A DNA stretch of 64,000 nucleotides from Variovorax sp. (GTDB lineage: Bacteria > Pseudomonadota > Gammaproteobacteria > Burkholderiales > Burkholderiaceae_C): the NCBI GenBank assembly GCA_017744935.1, contig JAGIAI010000031.1:1-64000 (forward strand). The letters are read 5' to 3'. This document shows, piece after piece, positions 18,151-28,556 of this stretch (position 1 is its first letter; every line of letters starts with the position of its first letter). Under the pieces are notes generated by a model. That model was not told the DNA's origin. It searched no databases and worked only from the letters and a program-made list of their open reading frames with translations. Made by a program: the position numbers and the translations under genes.

Positions 18151-19229
18151 GAACGCCCTCCACGTGCAGGTTCGGCGAGTTCTTCGCAGGCGCGGACGAC
18201 GGCGTCCACCGCCTCGGTTTTTCGCATCGTCCGGGCCTTCAGGGCCCGGTCCAGGAGCGCGTCGCGCCCCGTCTTCTGTAGCAAATCGGCTAGCAATTCA
18301 GGTGTCAGTTCAGTCTGCTGGACGAGCCAGCCACCACCCGCGTCGACGAGGAAGCGCGCATTGGTGGTCTGGTGGTCGTCCACCGCGGAAGGGAAAGGCA
18401 CGAACAGCGCTGCTGCGCCGACGGCCGCGATTTCGGTGACGGTGCTCGCACCGGCGCGCGCGACGATGAGGTCGGCGTCAGCGTAGGCACGAGCGGTGTC
18501 GTCGATGAATGGCGTGAGTTCGCCCTCGACGCCCGCCTGGGCGTAGTTGGCGCGAAGCTCGTCGATCTGCTTGGCGCCGCTCTGGTGCGTGACGCTCGGA
18601 CGCTGGGCGGGCGCGATCATCGCAAGCGCCTTCGGCACCACCGCGTTGAGCGCCTTGGCGCCAAGGCTGCCGCCGACGACCAGCAGCTTGAGCGGACCGG
18701 TGCGGCCGGCGAAGCGCGTGGACGGCTCACCTTGCGAGGTGAATGCCGCACGCAACGGATTGCCGACCCACTGCGCCTTCTTGAGCACGTTCGGGAACGC
18801 GGTGAACACGCGGTCTGCCACGCCCGCGAGGATCTTGTTGGCCATGCCGGCGACCGAGTTCTGCTCGTGCAGCACCAGCGGCTTGCCGACCAGCACGCTC
18901 ATCATCCCGCCCGGGAAGGTGATGTAGCCGCCGAGGCCGACCACCACATCGGGCTTGACGCGGCGCACCACGCCAAGGCTCTGCCAGAAGGCGCGCAGCA
19001 GCCGCATCGGCAGCAGCGCCAGCGTGAGCGGGCCCTTGCCGCGCACGCCGCCGAACTGCACCGCCTCGAACGCGAAGCCGCGCGGCGGCACGAGCTGGTG
19101 CTCCATGCTGCCGGGCGCGCCCAGCCAGTGCACGCGCCAGCCGCGATCGCGCAGCGCCTCGGCCACGGCGAGGCCCGGGAAGATGTGCCCGCCCGTGCCG
19201 CCCGCCATGACGAGTGCCGTCCGGGTCAT
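18147..19229 (-). CDS. murG: UDP-GlcNAc transferase MurG
   Basis: MurG converts lipid I to lipid II on the inner face of the membrane. The start at 19229 ([24 protein letters not shown]) places the GGTGGH donor loop near the N-terminus and gives 360 residues. An in-frame ATG seven codons upstream is also possible and has an AGGA near it. [24 protein letters not shown] and the C-terminal [25 protein letters not shown] block are diagnostic. An 82-bp gap with a strong GC palindrome separates it from ftsW. Confidence 0.95.
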   Translation of the reverse strand: MTRTALVMAGGTGGHIFPGLAVAEALRDRGWRVHWLGAPGSMEHQLVPPRGFAFEAVQFGGVRGKGPLTLALLPMRLLRAFWQSLGVVRRVKPDVVVGLGGYITFPGGMMSVLVGKPLVLHEQNSVAGMANKILAGVADRVFTAFPNVLKKAQWVGNPLRAAFTSQGEPSTRFAGRTGPLKLLVVGGSLGAKALNAVVPKALAMIAPAQRPSVTHQSGAKQIDELRANYAQAGVEGELTPFIDDTARAYADADLIVARAGASTVTEIAAVGAAALFVPFPSAVDDHQTTNARFLVDAGGGWLVQQTELTPELLADLLQKTGRDALLDRALKARTMRKTEAVDAVVRACEELAEPARGGRS

Positions 19230-19265
19230 ACAAGGCCCCACGCTCGGCATTGCATGTCCTCGCTG

Positions 19266-19301
19266 CCCCCCGAGGGGGTGCGAGCTTGCTCGGGGCGGCC
19301 C
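19266..19301. repeat. GC palindromic element in the ftsW-murG gap
   Basis: Five Cs (19266-19270) and five Gs (19274-19278) form a hairpin with a three-base loop. It is followed by CGAGCTTGCTCG, itself a hairpin, and then GGCGGCCC (19294-19301). The same arrangement of CCCCC-NNN-GGGGG and GGCGGCCC recurs at 54416-54443, which suggests a dispersed intergenic repeat family. Inside the dcw operon it could attenuate or process the message between ftsW and murG, but that is inference. Confidence 0.5.
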
Positions 19302-19311
19302 AGCGCTGCGC

Positions 19312-20601
19312 TCATACGCGCCCCCCTCTCATGAGGACGCGGTTCTCATAGTCGATGCGCAGCACCACCGCGAGCGCGATCACGTTCATCAGGATGGCCG
19401 AGCCACCGAAACTCATCAGCGGCAGCGTGAGTCCCTTGGTCGGCAGCGCGCCAAGGTTCACGCCCATGTTGATGAAGGCCTGGAAGCCGATCCAGATGCC
19501 CACGCCCTGCGCCACGAGGCCGGAGAACACGCGGTCGAGCGCGATCGCCTGCCGGCCGATGTGCATGATCCGGCGCGTGAGCCAGAGGAAGAGGCCGATC
19601 GCCATCAGCACGCCCACGAGGCCGAACTCTTCACCGATCACCGCCATCAGGAAGTCGGTGTGTGCTTCGGGCAGCCAGTGCAGCTTCTCGACGCTGCCGC
19701 CGAGGCCTACGCCGAAAACCTCGCCGCGGCCGATCGCGATCAGCGAATGCGAAAGCTGATAGCCCTTGCCGAGCGCGTGCTCTTCGCTCCAAGGATCGAG
19801 GTACGCAAAGATCCGCTCGCGCCGCCATGGGCTGGTCGCGACGATGGTGCCGAAGGCCACCACCACCAGCGCGGCGATCACGAAGAACATGCGCGCGTTC
19901 ACGCCGCCGAGGAAGAGGATGCCCATCGCGATCACGGCGATCACCATGAAGGCGCCCATGTCGGGCTCGGCCATCACCAGCATGCCGACCACGACCACCG
20001 CGACGCCCATCGGCAGCACCGCGCGGAAGAAGCGTTCCTTGATCTCCATCTTGCGGACCATGTAGCTGGCCGCGTAGAGGATCATCGCGAACTTGGCCAG
20101 CTCCGACGGCTGGAAGCGCATGAAGCCCATCGGCAGCCACCGCCGTGCACCGTTGACGTTGATGCCGATGTGGGGGATCAGCACCACCACCAGCAGCAGC
20201 AGCGACACGACGAAGAGCCACGGCGCGGCGCGCTCCCAGGTCCGCATCGGCACCTGGAAGGCCAGCATGCCGCCGACGAACGCGATGGCGAGCGAAGCGG
20301 CATGGCGCGTGAGGAAGAAGGTCGCGCTGTACCCGGCGCGCGCGAAGCGTGGGTTGTCCGGCATCGCGATCGAGGCCGAATAGACCATGACCAGCCCCCA
20401 GGCCAGCAGTGCAACCGTGACCCAGACCAGCGCCTGGTCGAAACCCAGCACCCGCACCGGCGCGGCCTTGGTCTGCGTCATGCCGGCGCTGCCGAGTCGC
20501 ACCGGCAGATGGATCGGCAACGCGTCGATGCCGCTCTTGGCGCGGCTGAACCAGCCGGCGAAGCGGCTGGTTTTTCCGGTCGAGGCGGGGACCGCGCTCA
20601 T
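19312..20601 (-). CDS. ftsW: Septal SEDS peptidoglycan polymerase FtsW
   Basis: FtsW polymerises septal glycan with FtsI. The 429-residue protein starts at the ATG at 20601, which overlaps the murD stop (ATGA). It has an N-terminal cytoplasmic segment of about 45 residues and then about ten membrane helices. The SEDS signatures [28 protein letters not shown], the acidic loop [17 protein letters not shown] and the final [17 protein letters not shown] are all present. The in-frame region upstream of 20601 is a shifted reading of murD and was excluded. Position between murD and murG separates it from RodA at 1037-2191. Confidence 0.96.
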   Translation of the reverse strand: MSAVPASTGKTSRFAGWFSRAKSGIDALPIHLPVRLGSAGMTQTKAAPVRVLGFDQALVWVTVALLAWGLVMVYSASIAMPDNPRFARAGYSATFFLTRHAASLAIAFVGGMLAFQVPMRTWERAAPWLFVVSLLLLVVVLIPHIGINVNGARRWLPMGFMRFQPSELAKFAMILYAASYMVRKMEIKERFFRAVLPMGVAVVVVGMLVMAEPDMGAFMVIAVIAMGILFLGGVNARMFFVIAALVVVAFGTIVATSPWRRERIFAYLDPWSEEHALGKGYQLSHSLIAIGRGEVFGVGLGGSVEKLHWLPEAHTDFLMAVIGEEFGLVGVLMAIGLFLWLTRRIMHIGRQAIALDRVFSGLVAQGVGIWIGFQAFINMGVNLGALPTKGLTLPLMSFGGSAILMNVIALAVVLRIDYENRVLMRGGRV

Positions 20602-22301
20602 GCCACCCCTCCCTCGGCCGCGAGATCCTGAACCGTCTCGCAGAACACGGCCGCGCGATGCGCGTAGTCCTTGAACATGTCGAAGCTCGCGCAGGCCGGC
20701 GACAGCAGCACGGCATCGCCCGGTTGCGCACGCTCCGAAGCGAGCTTGACCGCTTCGGGCAACGATGCAGCCTTCTGCATGGAGACGCCGGTGGATCCGA
20801 GCGCCGCTTCGATCTGCGGCGCATCGCGGCCGATCAGCACCACGGCGCGCGCGTACTGATGCACTGGCGCAGCGAGCGGTGCGAAATCCTGGCCCTTGCC
20901 ATCGCCGCCGAGGATCACGACCACGCGGCGGTCTTCGCCCAGGCCGATCAGGGCGGCGACGGTCGCGCCGACGTTGGTGCCCTTGCTGTCGTCGAAATAC
21001 TCGACGCTGTTGATGATCGCGACCGGCTCGACGCGGTGCGGCTCGCCCTGGTATTCGCGCAGGCCGTAGAGCATCGGCGCAAGCTGGCAGCCTGCCGCCG
21101 TCGCCAGCGCGAGCGCGGCGAGCGCGTTGAGCGCGTTGTGCCGCCCACGGATGCGCAGCGCATCGGCGGGCATCAGGCGCTGGATGTGAATCTCTTCCTC
21201 TTCGACCGGCGCGCCGCGCTTGCGTTTCTGCGTCTCGTCGGCTTCGAGCGCCCGGACCAGCCATGCCATGCCGTGCAGGCGCTCGATGCCGTAGTCGCCC
21301 GGGCGCTTCGGCATGCCCGAGCCGAAGGTGACCACCGTACGCGGCGCCTGGCCCTTGGCCAGCTTGACGGGCGCCGGGCGCATGGCCATCACGGCTTCGT
21401 CGTCGCGATTGAGCACCATCGCGCCCTGCTTGCCGAAGATGCGTGCCTTGGCAGCGGCATAAGCGGCCATGTCGCCATGCCAGTCGAGGTGGTCCTGCGT
21501 GATGTTCAGCACCGCGGCGGCCGTGGGCTCGAAGCCCTGTACGCCGTCGAGCTGGAAGCTCGACAGCTCCAGCACCCAGACATCGGGCAGCGTACCGGCA
21601 TCCATGCGCGCCGAGAGCGTATCGAGCAGCGTCGGACCGATGTTGCCTGCCACGGCGACCGTCTTGCCGGCGCGCTCGACGAGTTGACCCGTGAGCGAAG
21701 TCACTGTCGTCTTGCCGTTGGTGCCGGTGATCGCGAGCACGGCCGGCGTGTAGCCCTTGGGCTTGGGCGGTGGCGCGATGATTTCGGGCACCGGCGTGAA
21801 CGAGTCATCGTCGTCGTCCGGAAGCTGGGGCGCGGATTCGGCTGCGGGTTCGGGCTCGTTCGCTTCTGCGTCTTCTGATGTCTGCGAGGGCGGCGCCGGC
21901 TCCGCCTCGGTCGCATCGGCGGCTTCGGGCGCTTCGACTTCCCCGTTCAGTTCCATCGTCCGCAGGTCGGCCAGCGCCTGCGCAAACAGATCCAGTTCAC
22001 CACCGACCGGCAACCCGACCGCGCGTGCCGCACCGACCACCACGGCGACCGTAGCGGGCGAAAGCCCCGGCGAGCGGTACACCGCGCGCACCGGCGAGCC
22101 TTCGATCAGCGATGCCGTGAACGGGCCGCCCACGAAATTCGCGCCCGGCAATTCTTCGCGCAGCGTCGCCAGTTGCGGCGGCGCTTCGCGCGTATCGGCC
22201 ACGGTGACGATCGCACCCTGTCGCGCACACCAGCGCGCCATTGCCAGCCCGGATGCGCCGAGGCCGAGGATCAGAACGTGGAGGTCCTTGAGATGCTGCA
22301 T
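20598..22301 (-). CDS. murD: UDP-MurNAc-L-Ala--D-Glu ligase MurD, with acidic insertion
   Basis: MurD adds D-glutamate to UDP-MurNAc-L-Ala. The protein is 567 residues, over 100 longer than the usual 440-450. The N-terminal domain ([26 protein letters not shown]) is normal to about residue 113. Residues about 115-182 are then an insertion rich in Glu, Ala, Pro and Asp (DDDDDSF core). The ATP-binding domain resumes with [18 protein letters not shown] second short charged insert ([15 protein letters not shown]) lies near residue 350. The reading frame is uninterrupted and the motifs [13 protein letters not shown] and [13 protein letters not shown] are intact, so the enzyme should be active. It starts 7 bases after mraY. 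Confidence 0.95.
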   Translation of the reverse strand: MQHLKDLHVLILGLGASGLAMARWCARQGAIVTVADTREAPPQLATLREELPGANFVGGPFTASLIEGSPVRAVYRSPGLSPATVAVVVGAARAVGLPVGGELDLFAQALADLRTMELNGEVEAPEAADATEAEPAPPSQTSEDAEANEPEPAAESAPQLPDDDDDSFTPVPEIIAPPPKPKGYTPAVLAITGTNGKTTVTSLTGQLVERAGKTVAVAGNIGPTLLDTLSARMDAGTLPDVWVLELSSFQLDGVQGFEPTAAAVLNITQDHLDWHGDMAAYAAAKARIFGKQGAMVLNRDDEAVMAMRPAPVKLAKGQAPRTVVTFGSGMPKRPGDYGIERLHGMAWLVRALEADETQKRKRGAPVEEEEIHIQRLMPADALRIRGRHNALNALAALALATAAGCQLAPMLYGLREYQGEPHRVEPVAIINSVEYFDDSKGTNVGATVAALIGLGEDRRVVVILGGDGKGQDFAPLAAPVHQYARAVVLIGRDAPQIEAALGSTGVSMQKAASLPEAVKLASERAQPGDAVLLSPACASFDMFKDYAHRAAVFCETVQDLAAEGGVA

Positions 22302-22308
22302 CGTCGTC

Positions 22309-23487
22309 CTACCGCAGCTTCAAGGTGGAAAGACCCACGAGGCACAGCAGCATCGTAATGATCCAGAAGCGCACCACGACCTGCGTCTCGCGCCAGCCGC
22401 TCTTCTCGAAGTGGTGATGCAGCGGCGCCATCTTGAGCACGCGCCGCCCTTCGCCGAAGCGCTTCTTCGTGTACTTGAAGTAGGTGACCTGCGCCATCAC
22501 CGAGATCGCCTCGACCACGAAGATGCCGCCCATCACGAAGAACACGATCTCCTGCCGCACGATCACGGCGATGGTGCCGAGCGCGCCACCAAGCGCAAGC
22601 GCGCCCACGTCGCCCATGAACACCTGAGCCGGATGCGTGTTGAACCACAGGAACGCGAGCCCCGCGCCCGCCATGGCCGAGCAGAACACCAGCAGTTCGC
22701 CCGAGCCGGGAATGTGCGGGAACAGCAGGTAGCGCGAATACACCGCGCTGCCGGTGACGTAGGCGAACACGCCCAGCGCCGACCCGACCATCACCACCGG
22801 CATGATCGCCAGCCCGTCGAGGCCGTCGGTGAGGTTCACTGCGTTGCTAGCGCCGACGATCACGAGGTAGGTCAGGATCACGAAGCCGATGCCGCCGAGC
22901 GGATAGCTCACTTCCTTGAAGAAGGGCACCAGCAGGTTGATCTTCGGCGGAAAGTCGAGGTCGAAGCCCGAGCGAACCCACGAGAAAAACAATTCGAGGA
23001 CGCGCCAGTTGGAGCTCTCCGAAATACTGAAGAGCAGATAGAAGCCCGCAACCAGCCCCACCACCGACTGCCAGAAGTACTTCTCGCGCGAGCGCATGCC
23101 TTCCGGGTCCTTGTTGACCACCTTGCGCCAGTCATCGACCCAGCCGATCGCGCCAAAGCCGAGCGTGACCCAGAGCACGATCCACACGAAGCGATTCGAG
23201 AGATCGAACCAAAGCAGCGTTGCAAGCGCGATCGAGAACAGCACGAGCACACCGCCCATGGTGGGGGTGCCGCTCTTGGTGAGGTGCGTCTCCATTGCAT
23301 AGCCGCGCACCGGCTGGCCGATCTTGAGCGCGGTGAGGCGACGGATGACGTACGGTCCCGCGGCAAGGCCAAGCAGCAGCGCGGTCAGCGCGGCCATCAT
23401 GGCGCGAAAGGTGAGGTACTGGAACACGCGCAGGAAACCGAATTCCGGCGAGGTCGCCTGCAGCCATTGGGCGAGTGTCATCAGCAT
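22309..23487 (-). CDS. mraY: Phospho-MurNAc-pentapeptide translocase MraY
   Basis: MraY transfers phospho-MurNAc-pentapeptide to undecaprenyl phosphate, producing lipid I. The 392-residue polytopic protein has the family motifs [42 protein letters not shown] and the histidine cluster [14 protein letters not shown] in the cytoplasmic loops. About ten hydrophobic segments are visible. It ends just before murD and starts 18 bases after the murF stop. Length is slightly above the E. coli form owing to a loop near residues 165-190. Confidence 0.97.
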   Translation of the reverse strand: MLMTLAQWLQATSPEFGFLRVFQYLTFRAMMAALTALLLGLAAGPYVIRRLTALKIGQPVRGYAMETHLTKSGTPTMGGVLVLFSIALATLLWFDLSNRFVWIVLWVTLGFGAIGWVDDWRKVVNKDPEGMRSREKYFWQSVVGLVAGFYLLFSISESSNWRVLELFFSWVRSGFDLDFPPKINLLVPFFKEVSYPLGGIGFVILTYLVIVGASNAVNLTDGLDGLAIMPVVMVGSALGVFAYVTGSAVYSRYLLFPHIPGSGELLVFCSAMAGAGLAFLWFNTHPAQVFMGDVGALALGGALGTIAVIVRQEIVFFVMGGIFVVEAISVMAQVTYFKYTKKRFGEGRRVLKMAPLHHHFEKSGWRETQVVVRFWIITMLLCLVGLSTLKLR

Positions 23488-23505
23488 GATGTGAACGCGC
23501 GCGGT

Positions 23506-24957
23506 TCATGCAGCATGACCGGCCTCCCTGTCTTGTTGTTGTGGCGCCGAGGCGATGACAGCCTGCACCACGCGCTCCATCTTCATGAAGCGCGAACCCT
23601 TCACCAGCACGCTCGCAGCGCCCGGCAATTGCGCGAGCACGGCAGCGTTGAGCGAATCGATGTCTCCGAAATGCCGGGCCTCGCCGTTGGCGTGAGCGCC
23701 GTAGGCCGAGACGCTGTGTACGCTCTCGTTGCCGAGCGCGAACACGGTCTCGATGCCGCGCTCGCGCGCCCAGGCGCCGACTTCGGAATGAAATTGAGGA
23801 CCCTGGTCGCCGACCTCGCCCATGTCGCCGATGACCAGCACGCGCGGACCGGGCAGGCTCGCGAGCACGTCGATCGCGGCGCGCATCGAATCGGGGTTGG
23901 CGTTGTAGGTGTCGTCGATGAGTGTGATCGTGCGGCCATCGGCCAGCTGGACTTCGGCAGCCTTGGAGCGACCCTTGACCGGTTCGAACGCCGCCAGGCC
24001 TTCGCCGATCTTTTCAGGCGAAACGCCGCTGGCCAACGAGCATGCGATGGCGGCAAGCGCATTGACCACGTTGTGGCGGCCCGCGATGCGCAGCGCGCAG
24101 CGCACGTCGCCCACCGGCGTGCGCGCTTCGAACTGCCAGGCGCCGCGCTGCCACTCGGCCGACACGAGGGCGATATCGGCGTCGGGATGCACGCCGAAAG
24201 TCAGCGTGCGCCGCACCGCGCCTTCGCGCGCAATGGCCTGCCAGAGCGGCGTGAACTCGTCGCCATAGGGGAACACCGCCGTGCCGCCATCGGGCAGCGA
24301 AGCGAAGACGGAAGCGTTTTCGCGCGCGACCGCCTCCACCGTGGCCATGAATTCCTGATGCTCGCGCTGCGCGTTGTTGACCAGTGCGATGGTGGGCTTC
24401 GAGATCGCGCCAAGCCGTGCGATCTCGCCCGGATGGTTCATGCCGAGCTCGACCACCGCACGCTGGTGCCGTGCCTGAAGCCGCAGCAGGGTCAGCGGCA
24501 CGCCGATCTCGTTGTTGAAATTGCCAGCGGTCGCGAGAGCGCCTTCGCCACTGGCGACACGCAGGATCGAGGCGATCATCTGCGTCACCGTCGTCTTGCC
24601 GTTGCTGCCCGTGACCGCGATCAGCGGCAGGTCGAACTGGCTGCGCCAGCCGGCCGCCAGCGCGCCGAGCGCGACGAGCGTGTCCGGCACTTCGAGCCCG
24701 GAAAGACCCGCGGCCTCGAGCCCGCCGTGCGCGATGGCCGCGACAGCGCCGTGCGCCTTCGCGTCGGCGAGGAACTGGTTTGCATCAAAGCGTTCACCTT
24801 TGAGCGCGACGAACAGATCGCCGGCGGCAAGCGTGCGCGTGTCGGTGTGGACGCGCAGGATCGGCGTCGCGGGATCGCCCACAAGACGTGAACCCGGCAC
24901 CCAGGCGTGCGCCTGTGCGAGCGTCATCATGGGCGTCAGGGCATTGGCATCGGTCAT
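23506..24957 (-). CDS. murF: UDP-MurNAc-tripeptide--D-Ala-D-Ala ligase MurF
   Basis: MurF attaches the D-Ala-D-Ala dipeptide made by Ddl. The 483-residue reading from the ATG at 24957 (MTDANALTPMMTLAQA) overlaps the murE stop by ATGA. A longer frame upstream is a shadow of murE. Motifs are the P-loop IAVTGSNGKTTVTQMIAS, the catalytic-metal region VVELGMNHPGEIARL, RHNVVNALAAIACSL, DDTYNANPDSMRAAI and LVKGSRFMKMERVV near the end. All are as expected for active MurF. Confidence 0.96.
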   Translation of the reverse strand: MTDANALTPMMTLAQAHAWVPGSRLVGDPATPILRVHTDTRTLAAGDLFVALKGERFDANQFLADAKAHGAVAAIAHGGLEAAGLSGLEVPDTLVALGALAAGWRSQFDLPLIAVTGSNGKTTVTQMIASILRVASGEGALATAGNFNNEIGVPLTLLRLQARHQRAVVELGMNHPGEIARLGAISKPTIALVNNAQREHQEFMATVEAVARENASVFASLPDGGTAVFPYGDEFTPLWQAIAREGAVRRTLTFGVHPDADIALVSAEWQRGAWQFEARTPVGDVRCALRIAGRHNVVNALAAIACSLASGVSPEKIGEGLAAFEPVKGRSKAAEVQLADGRTITLIDDTYNANPDSMRAAIDVLASLPGPRVLVIGDMGEVGDQGPQFHSEVGAWARERGIETVFALGNESVHSVSAYGAHANGEARHFGDIDSLNAAVLAQLPGAASVLVKGSRFMKMERVVQAVIASAPQQQDREAGHAA

Positions 24958-26450
24958 GCGCCGCTCCTGAGGGTGAGTGCATCGATGGCGTGTGCGCGGT
25001 CGGAGAACGCGATGCGCTCTCCGGCGATTTCCTGCCACGCCTCATGGCCCTTGCCTGCGATCAGCACCACGTCTTCCGGACGGGCCTGCGCCAGCGTCTC
25101 GGCAATGGCCTTTGCACGGTCGGGCTCGACCTGCGCGGCCTCGGGGCTCGCCAGCCCCAGCAGGATCTGGCTGATGATCGCGGCAGGCTTCTCGCTGCGC
25201 GGGTTGTCGCTGGTGACGACGACACGGTCGGCCTGCTTTTCGGCGACGGCGGCCATCATCGGACGCTTGGCGGAATCGCGGTCCCCGCCGCAGCCGAACA
25301 CGCACCACAACTTGCCGCCGCGCTGGTGGACCAGCGGATGCAGCCCCGCGAGGGCCTTGTCGAGCGCATCGGGCGTGTGCGCATAGTCGACCACCGCAAG
25401 CGGATGACCCGGCACGCTCAGCCGTTCCATGCGCCCGGGGACGCTGTCGAGCGCGGTGCATGCGGCCACGGCTTCTTCGAGCGAGAGCCCGACCGCGCGC
25501 AGTGCGCCGATCACGCCGAGCAGGTTCGAGACGTTGTACTGGCCGATCAGCTGCGTCGAAAGCCGCACCGGCTGCACGCCCGGCTCCACAACGGTGAAGC
25601 CGAGGCCTTCCGTGTCATAGCCGATGTCCACGGCCACGAGTCGTGCAGGCGCACCGCTGGCCGACACGGTCCAGACGTCGAGTGCGCCGACACCGGTTTC
25701 GATCAGGTTGCCGACCAATGCGGCGCCGTGCACGTCGTCGATGTTGACCACTGCCGCACGCAACCCGGGCCAGCGGAACAGCTCGGCCTTGGCCTGCCAG
25801 TAGGCGTCCATGCTGCCGTGGTAGTCCAGATGGTCCTGCGTGAAATTGGTGAACACCGCGACCGCGATCCGCGTGCCGTCGAGACGGCGCTCAACGATGC
25901 CGATACTCGATGCCTCGATCGCACACGCGCCGAAACCACGGTCGGCAAACCCACGCAGCTCGCGCTGAAGCAGCACTGGATCGGGCGTTGTCAGGCCGGT
26001 GTAGGTGAGCTCGGGCGGAACGCCGACACCCAGCGTGCCGACAACGGCGCAGGGTGGACGCCCGGCGCGAGACAACGCCTGCGCAAGCCACCAGGCGGTG
26101 GAGGTCTTGCCGTTGGTGCCCGTGACAGCGACCACGTCGAGCTGTTCGGACGGGTTCTCGTAGTAAGCGGCCGCAATCGGCCCCGTTGCGGCCTTGAGCC
26201 CCGCATAGATCGCAATCGCATCGCCTTCGAATCCGAAGGCCTCGCTGCCTTCGGCCTCGACCAGGCAGGCGACCGCGCCCTGTGCCAGCGCGGCCTTCAC
26301 GAAGCGCCGGCCATCGGTGGCCGCGCCGGGCCACGCGATGAAGCCGTCGCCGGCACCGACCGATCGGCTGTCCGCGTGCAACGCCCCGTGCACGCGCGTC
26401 CGCAGCCAGCGCGCGGCTTCTTCCGGAGTGCGAAGCATCGTCGTCGCCAT
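24954..26450 (-). CDS. murE: UDP-MurNAc-tripeptide ligase MurE (meso-DAP type)
   Basis: MurE adds the third stem residue. The 498-residue protein has the P-loop VVAVTGTNGKTSTAWWL near residue 116, the carbamate/metal segment AIEASSIGIVERRLDG, VDYAHTPDALDKAL, and the amino-acid selection motif TSDNPRSEKP. The DNPR sequence is the signature for meso-diaminopimelate, matching a Gram-negative cell wall and the dapF gene in this window. Its ATG shares one base with the ftsI TGA stop. In MurE homologues the P-loop is usually GTNGKT(T/S), as here. Confidence 0.96.
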   Translation of the reverse strand: MATTMLRTPEEAARWLRTRVHGALHADSRSVGAGDGFIAWPGAATDGRRFVKAALAQGAVACLVEAEGSEAFGFEGDAIAIYAGLKAATGPIAAAYYENPSEQLDVVAVTGTNGKTSTAWWLAQALSRAGRPPCAVVGTLGVGVPPELTYTGLTTPDPVLLQRELRGFADRGFGACAIEASSIGIVERRLDGTRIAVAVFTNFTQDHLDYHGSMDAYWQAKAELFRWPGLRAAVVNIDDVHGAALVGNLIETGVGALDVWTVSASGAPARLVAVDIGYDTEGLGFTVVEPGVQPVRLSTQLIGQYNVSNLLGVIGALRAVGLSLEEAVAACTALDSVPGRMERLSVPGHPLAVVDYAHTPDALDKALAGLHPLVHQRGGKLWCVFGCGGDRDSAKRPMMAAVAEKQADRVVVTSDNPRSEKPAAIISQILLGLASPEAAQVEPDRAKAIAETLAQARPEDVVLIAGKGHEAWQEIAGERIAFSDRAHAIDALTLRSGA

Positions 26451-28198
26451 CAGAAACTCTCTTCCACACCCTTGGTGATCACCAGGGGTTTGACCGCGAG
26501 GTCGGGCGCCACGTTCATCATGCGCAGCGTCTGCTGAACCACTTCGCTGAAGACCGGGGCGGCCACGATGCCGCCGAAATACTGGCCGTTGCTCGGCTCG
26601 TCGATCATGACCGCCACGATGATCCGCGGCTTCTCGATCGGGGCCAGGCCGGTGAACCACGAGCGGTACTGCTTGCTCGCGTAACCCTTGCCAACCTGCT
26701 TGTGTGCCGTGCCGGACTTGCCGCCGACCGAGTAGCCGATAGTCTGCGCCAGCGGGCCGGTGCCGCCGGGGCCGGCCGCCATCTGCAGCATCTTGCGCAC
26801 CGACGCGGCGGTTTGCGGCGAGAACACCTTCACGCCGACAGCCGAATCCGGGCTCTTGAGGATGGTCGCCGGAATCACGTCGCCGTCGTGTGCGAAGGCG
26901 GTGTACGAATGCGCCATCTGGAACAGCGACGCCGACAGGCCGTAACCGTATGCCATCGTGGCCTGCTCGACCGGCTTCCACGACTTCCACGGGCGCAGGC
27001 GGCCGGTGACCGCGCCGGGGAACTGGATCTGCGGCTTCTGGCCATAACCGAGCGCGGTGTAGCTGTCCCACATCTCGTGGGGCGTCATCTTCTGCGAGAT
27101 CTTCAGCGCGCCGATGTTGCTCGACTTCTGGATCACGCCTTCGACCGTGAGCGAGCCGTAGTTGTGGGTATCGCTGATCGTGAAGCCGCCGAGACTGTAG
27201 CGCCCCGGCGAGGTTTCGATGAGGGTCTGCGGCTTGATGCGCCCCGCCTCGAGCGCAGTGGCGACGGTGATCGGTTTCATCGTCGAGCCGGGCTCGAAGA
27301 CGTCGGTCAGCGCGCGGTTGCGCAGCTGCTCGCCGGTGAGGTTCTGCCGCTTGTCGGGCACGTAGCTCGGGTAGTTGGCCAGCGCGAGCACCTCGCCGGT
27401 GATCGAGTCGAGCACCACCACGCTGCCAGCCTTGGCCTTGTGGAAGGTCACCGCGTCGCGCAGCTTCTGGTAGGCGAAGAACTGCACCTTGCTGTCGATG
27501 CTGAGCTGGATGTCCTTGCCTTCGACTGGCGGCACCTGCTCGCCCACGCCCTCGACCACGCGGCCGAGGCGATCCTTGATGACGCGACGCGAGCCGGGCT
27601 TGCCGGCCAGCTCCTTGTTGAAGGCAAGCTCGATGCCTTCCTGGCCGTTGTCCTCGACGTTGGTGAAGCCCACCACGTGCGCCGCGGATTCGCCTTCGGG
27701 GTACTGGCGCTTGTATTCCTTGCGCTGGTAGATGCCCTTGATGTTGAGCGCCGCGATTTCCTTCGCGATCGGCTCGTCGACCTGACGCTTGACCCAGACG
27801 AAGGTCTTGTCCTCATCCTCGAGCTTCTTGTCGAAGTCCTTCTGCGGCATGCCGAGCAGCTTGGCGACCTGCCGCAGCTTGGCCTTGACCTCGGGGTCGT
27901 CGCGCTCGATGTCCTCCGGGATGGCCCAGATGCTCGGGGCGACCACGCTCTGAGCGAGCAGCAACCCGTTGCGGTCGAGGATCCGGCCGCGATTTGCCGG
28001 CAGTTCGAGCGTGCGAGTGAAGCGCACCTCGCCCTGGCGCTGGAAGAAGGCGTTGTCGATCACCTGCACGTAGGCAGCGCGCGCGGCGAGCACGATGAAG
28101 CCGAGCGCAATGCCCGCGACGATGAACTTGCTGCGCCAGACCGGGGTCTTGCTCGCGAGCAGGGGGCTAGTCGTGTACTGGACGCTTTGGCGGGCCAT
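26450..28198 (-). CDS. ftsI: Septal transpeptidase FtsI (PBP3)
   Basis: FtsI is the class B penicillin-binding protein that crosslinks septal peptidoglycan with FtsW. The 582-residue reading starts at 28198 (MARQSVQYTT), one base after the ftsL stop, with GGAG at good spacing. A start eight codons upstream would overlap ftsL. A membrane helix lies at about residues 25-45. The dimerisation domain contains ELPANRGRILDRNG. The transpeptidase motifs are EPGSTMKPI (SxxK), KSSNIG (SxN) and GGKSGTAHK (KSG). Length and order are standard. Confidence 0.96.
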   Translation of the reverse strand: MARQSVQYTTSPLLASKTPVWRSKFIVAGIALGFIVLAARAAYVQVIDNAFFQRQGEVRFTRTLELPANRGRILDRNGLLLAQSVVAPSIWAIPEDIERDDPEVKAKLRQVAKLLGMPQKDFDKKLEDEDKTFVWVKRQVDEPIAKEIAALNIKGIYQRKEYKRQYPEGESAAHVVGFTNVEDNGQEGIELAFNKELAGKPGSRRVIKDRLGRVVEGVGEQVPPVEGKDIQLSIDSKVQFFAYQKLRDAVTFHKAKAGSVVVLDSITGEVLALANYPSYVPDKRQNLTGEQLRNRALTDVFEPGSTMKPITVATALEAGRIKPQTLIETSPGRYSLGGFTISDTHNYGSLTVEGVIQKSSNIGALKISQKMTPHEMWDSYTALGYGQKPQIQFPGAVTGRLRPWKSWKPVEQATMAYGYGLSASLFQMAHSYTAFAHDGDVIPATILKSPDSAVGVKVFSPQTAASVRKMLQMAAGPGGTGPLAQTIGYSVGGKSGTAHKQVGKGYASKQYRSWFTGLAPIEKPRIIVAVMIDEPSNGQYFGGIVAAPVFSEVVQQTLRMMNVAPDLAVKPLVITKGVEESF

Positions 28199-28199
28199 C

Positions 28200-28553
28200 T
28201 CAGTGAGCTCCTCGCGAGGCACCGGGACGCGGGGCAGGCGTCGTGGTCGACGGCGCGGGCGCGGGCGCAGCGACGGCCGGGATCACGGTGCCGTCCTGGC
28301 GCACGTACTGCGTGATCGCGGGCGTGGTCGTCCGCATCTTGAGCTGCTCCTTTGCGAGCTTCTCGATGCGCAGGGGTGTGGCCTGAGCCCGCTTTTCGAC
28401 CTGCAGGCGATCCTGATCGAGTTCGAGGCGCCGCGTTTCGAGCTCCACCCGGTGCAGCTCGGTGAAGAGCTGGCGCGACATGTACTGGGTGTGCACGAGG
28501 TACATCGCCGAGCACAGAACGGCGATCAGGAGGACCAGGTTCAGGCGGGCCAT
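28200..28553 (-). CDS. ftsL: Cell division protein FtsL
   Basis: FtsL is the small bitopic divisome protein that pairs with FtsB and FtsQ and signals to FtsWI. The 117-residue protein has one N-terminal membrane helix (about residues 3-21, RLNLVLLIAVLCSAMYLVH) and a coiled-coil from about 25 to 60 (ELHRVELETRRLELDQDRLQ). It ends in a Pro/Ala/Thr-rich tail (APAPAPSTTTPAPRPG) that is longer than in E. coli. It begins 3 bases after rsmH and is followed immediately by ftsI. Confidence 0.93.
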   Translation of the reverse strand: MARLNLVLLIAVLCSAMYLVHTQYMSRQLFTELHRVELETRRLELDQDRLQVEKRAQATPLRIEKLAKEQLKMRTTTPAITQYVRQDGTVIPAVAAPAPAPSTTTPAPRPGASRGAH

Positions 28554-28556
28554 GGC

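Noticed and set aside
21757-24891. An open plus-strand frame of more than 1000 codons opposite murD, mraY and murF
   Set aside because: The minus-strand Mur genes carry all expected motifs; the plus-strand translation is Arg/His/Ala low-complexity.
28198-28222. Earlier ftsI start (MPREELTEM)
   Set aside because: It would overlap ftsL by 23 bases, and the GGAG ribosome site fits the later ATG at 28198 better.
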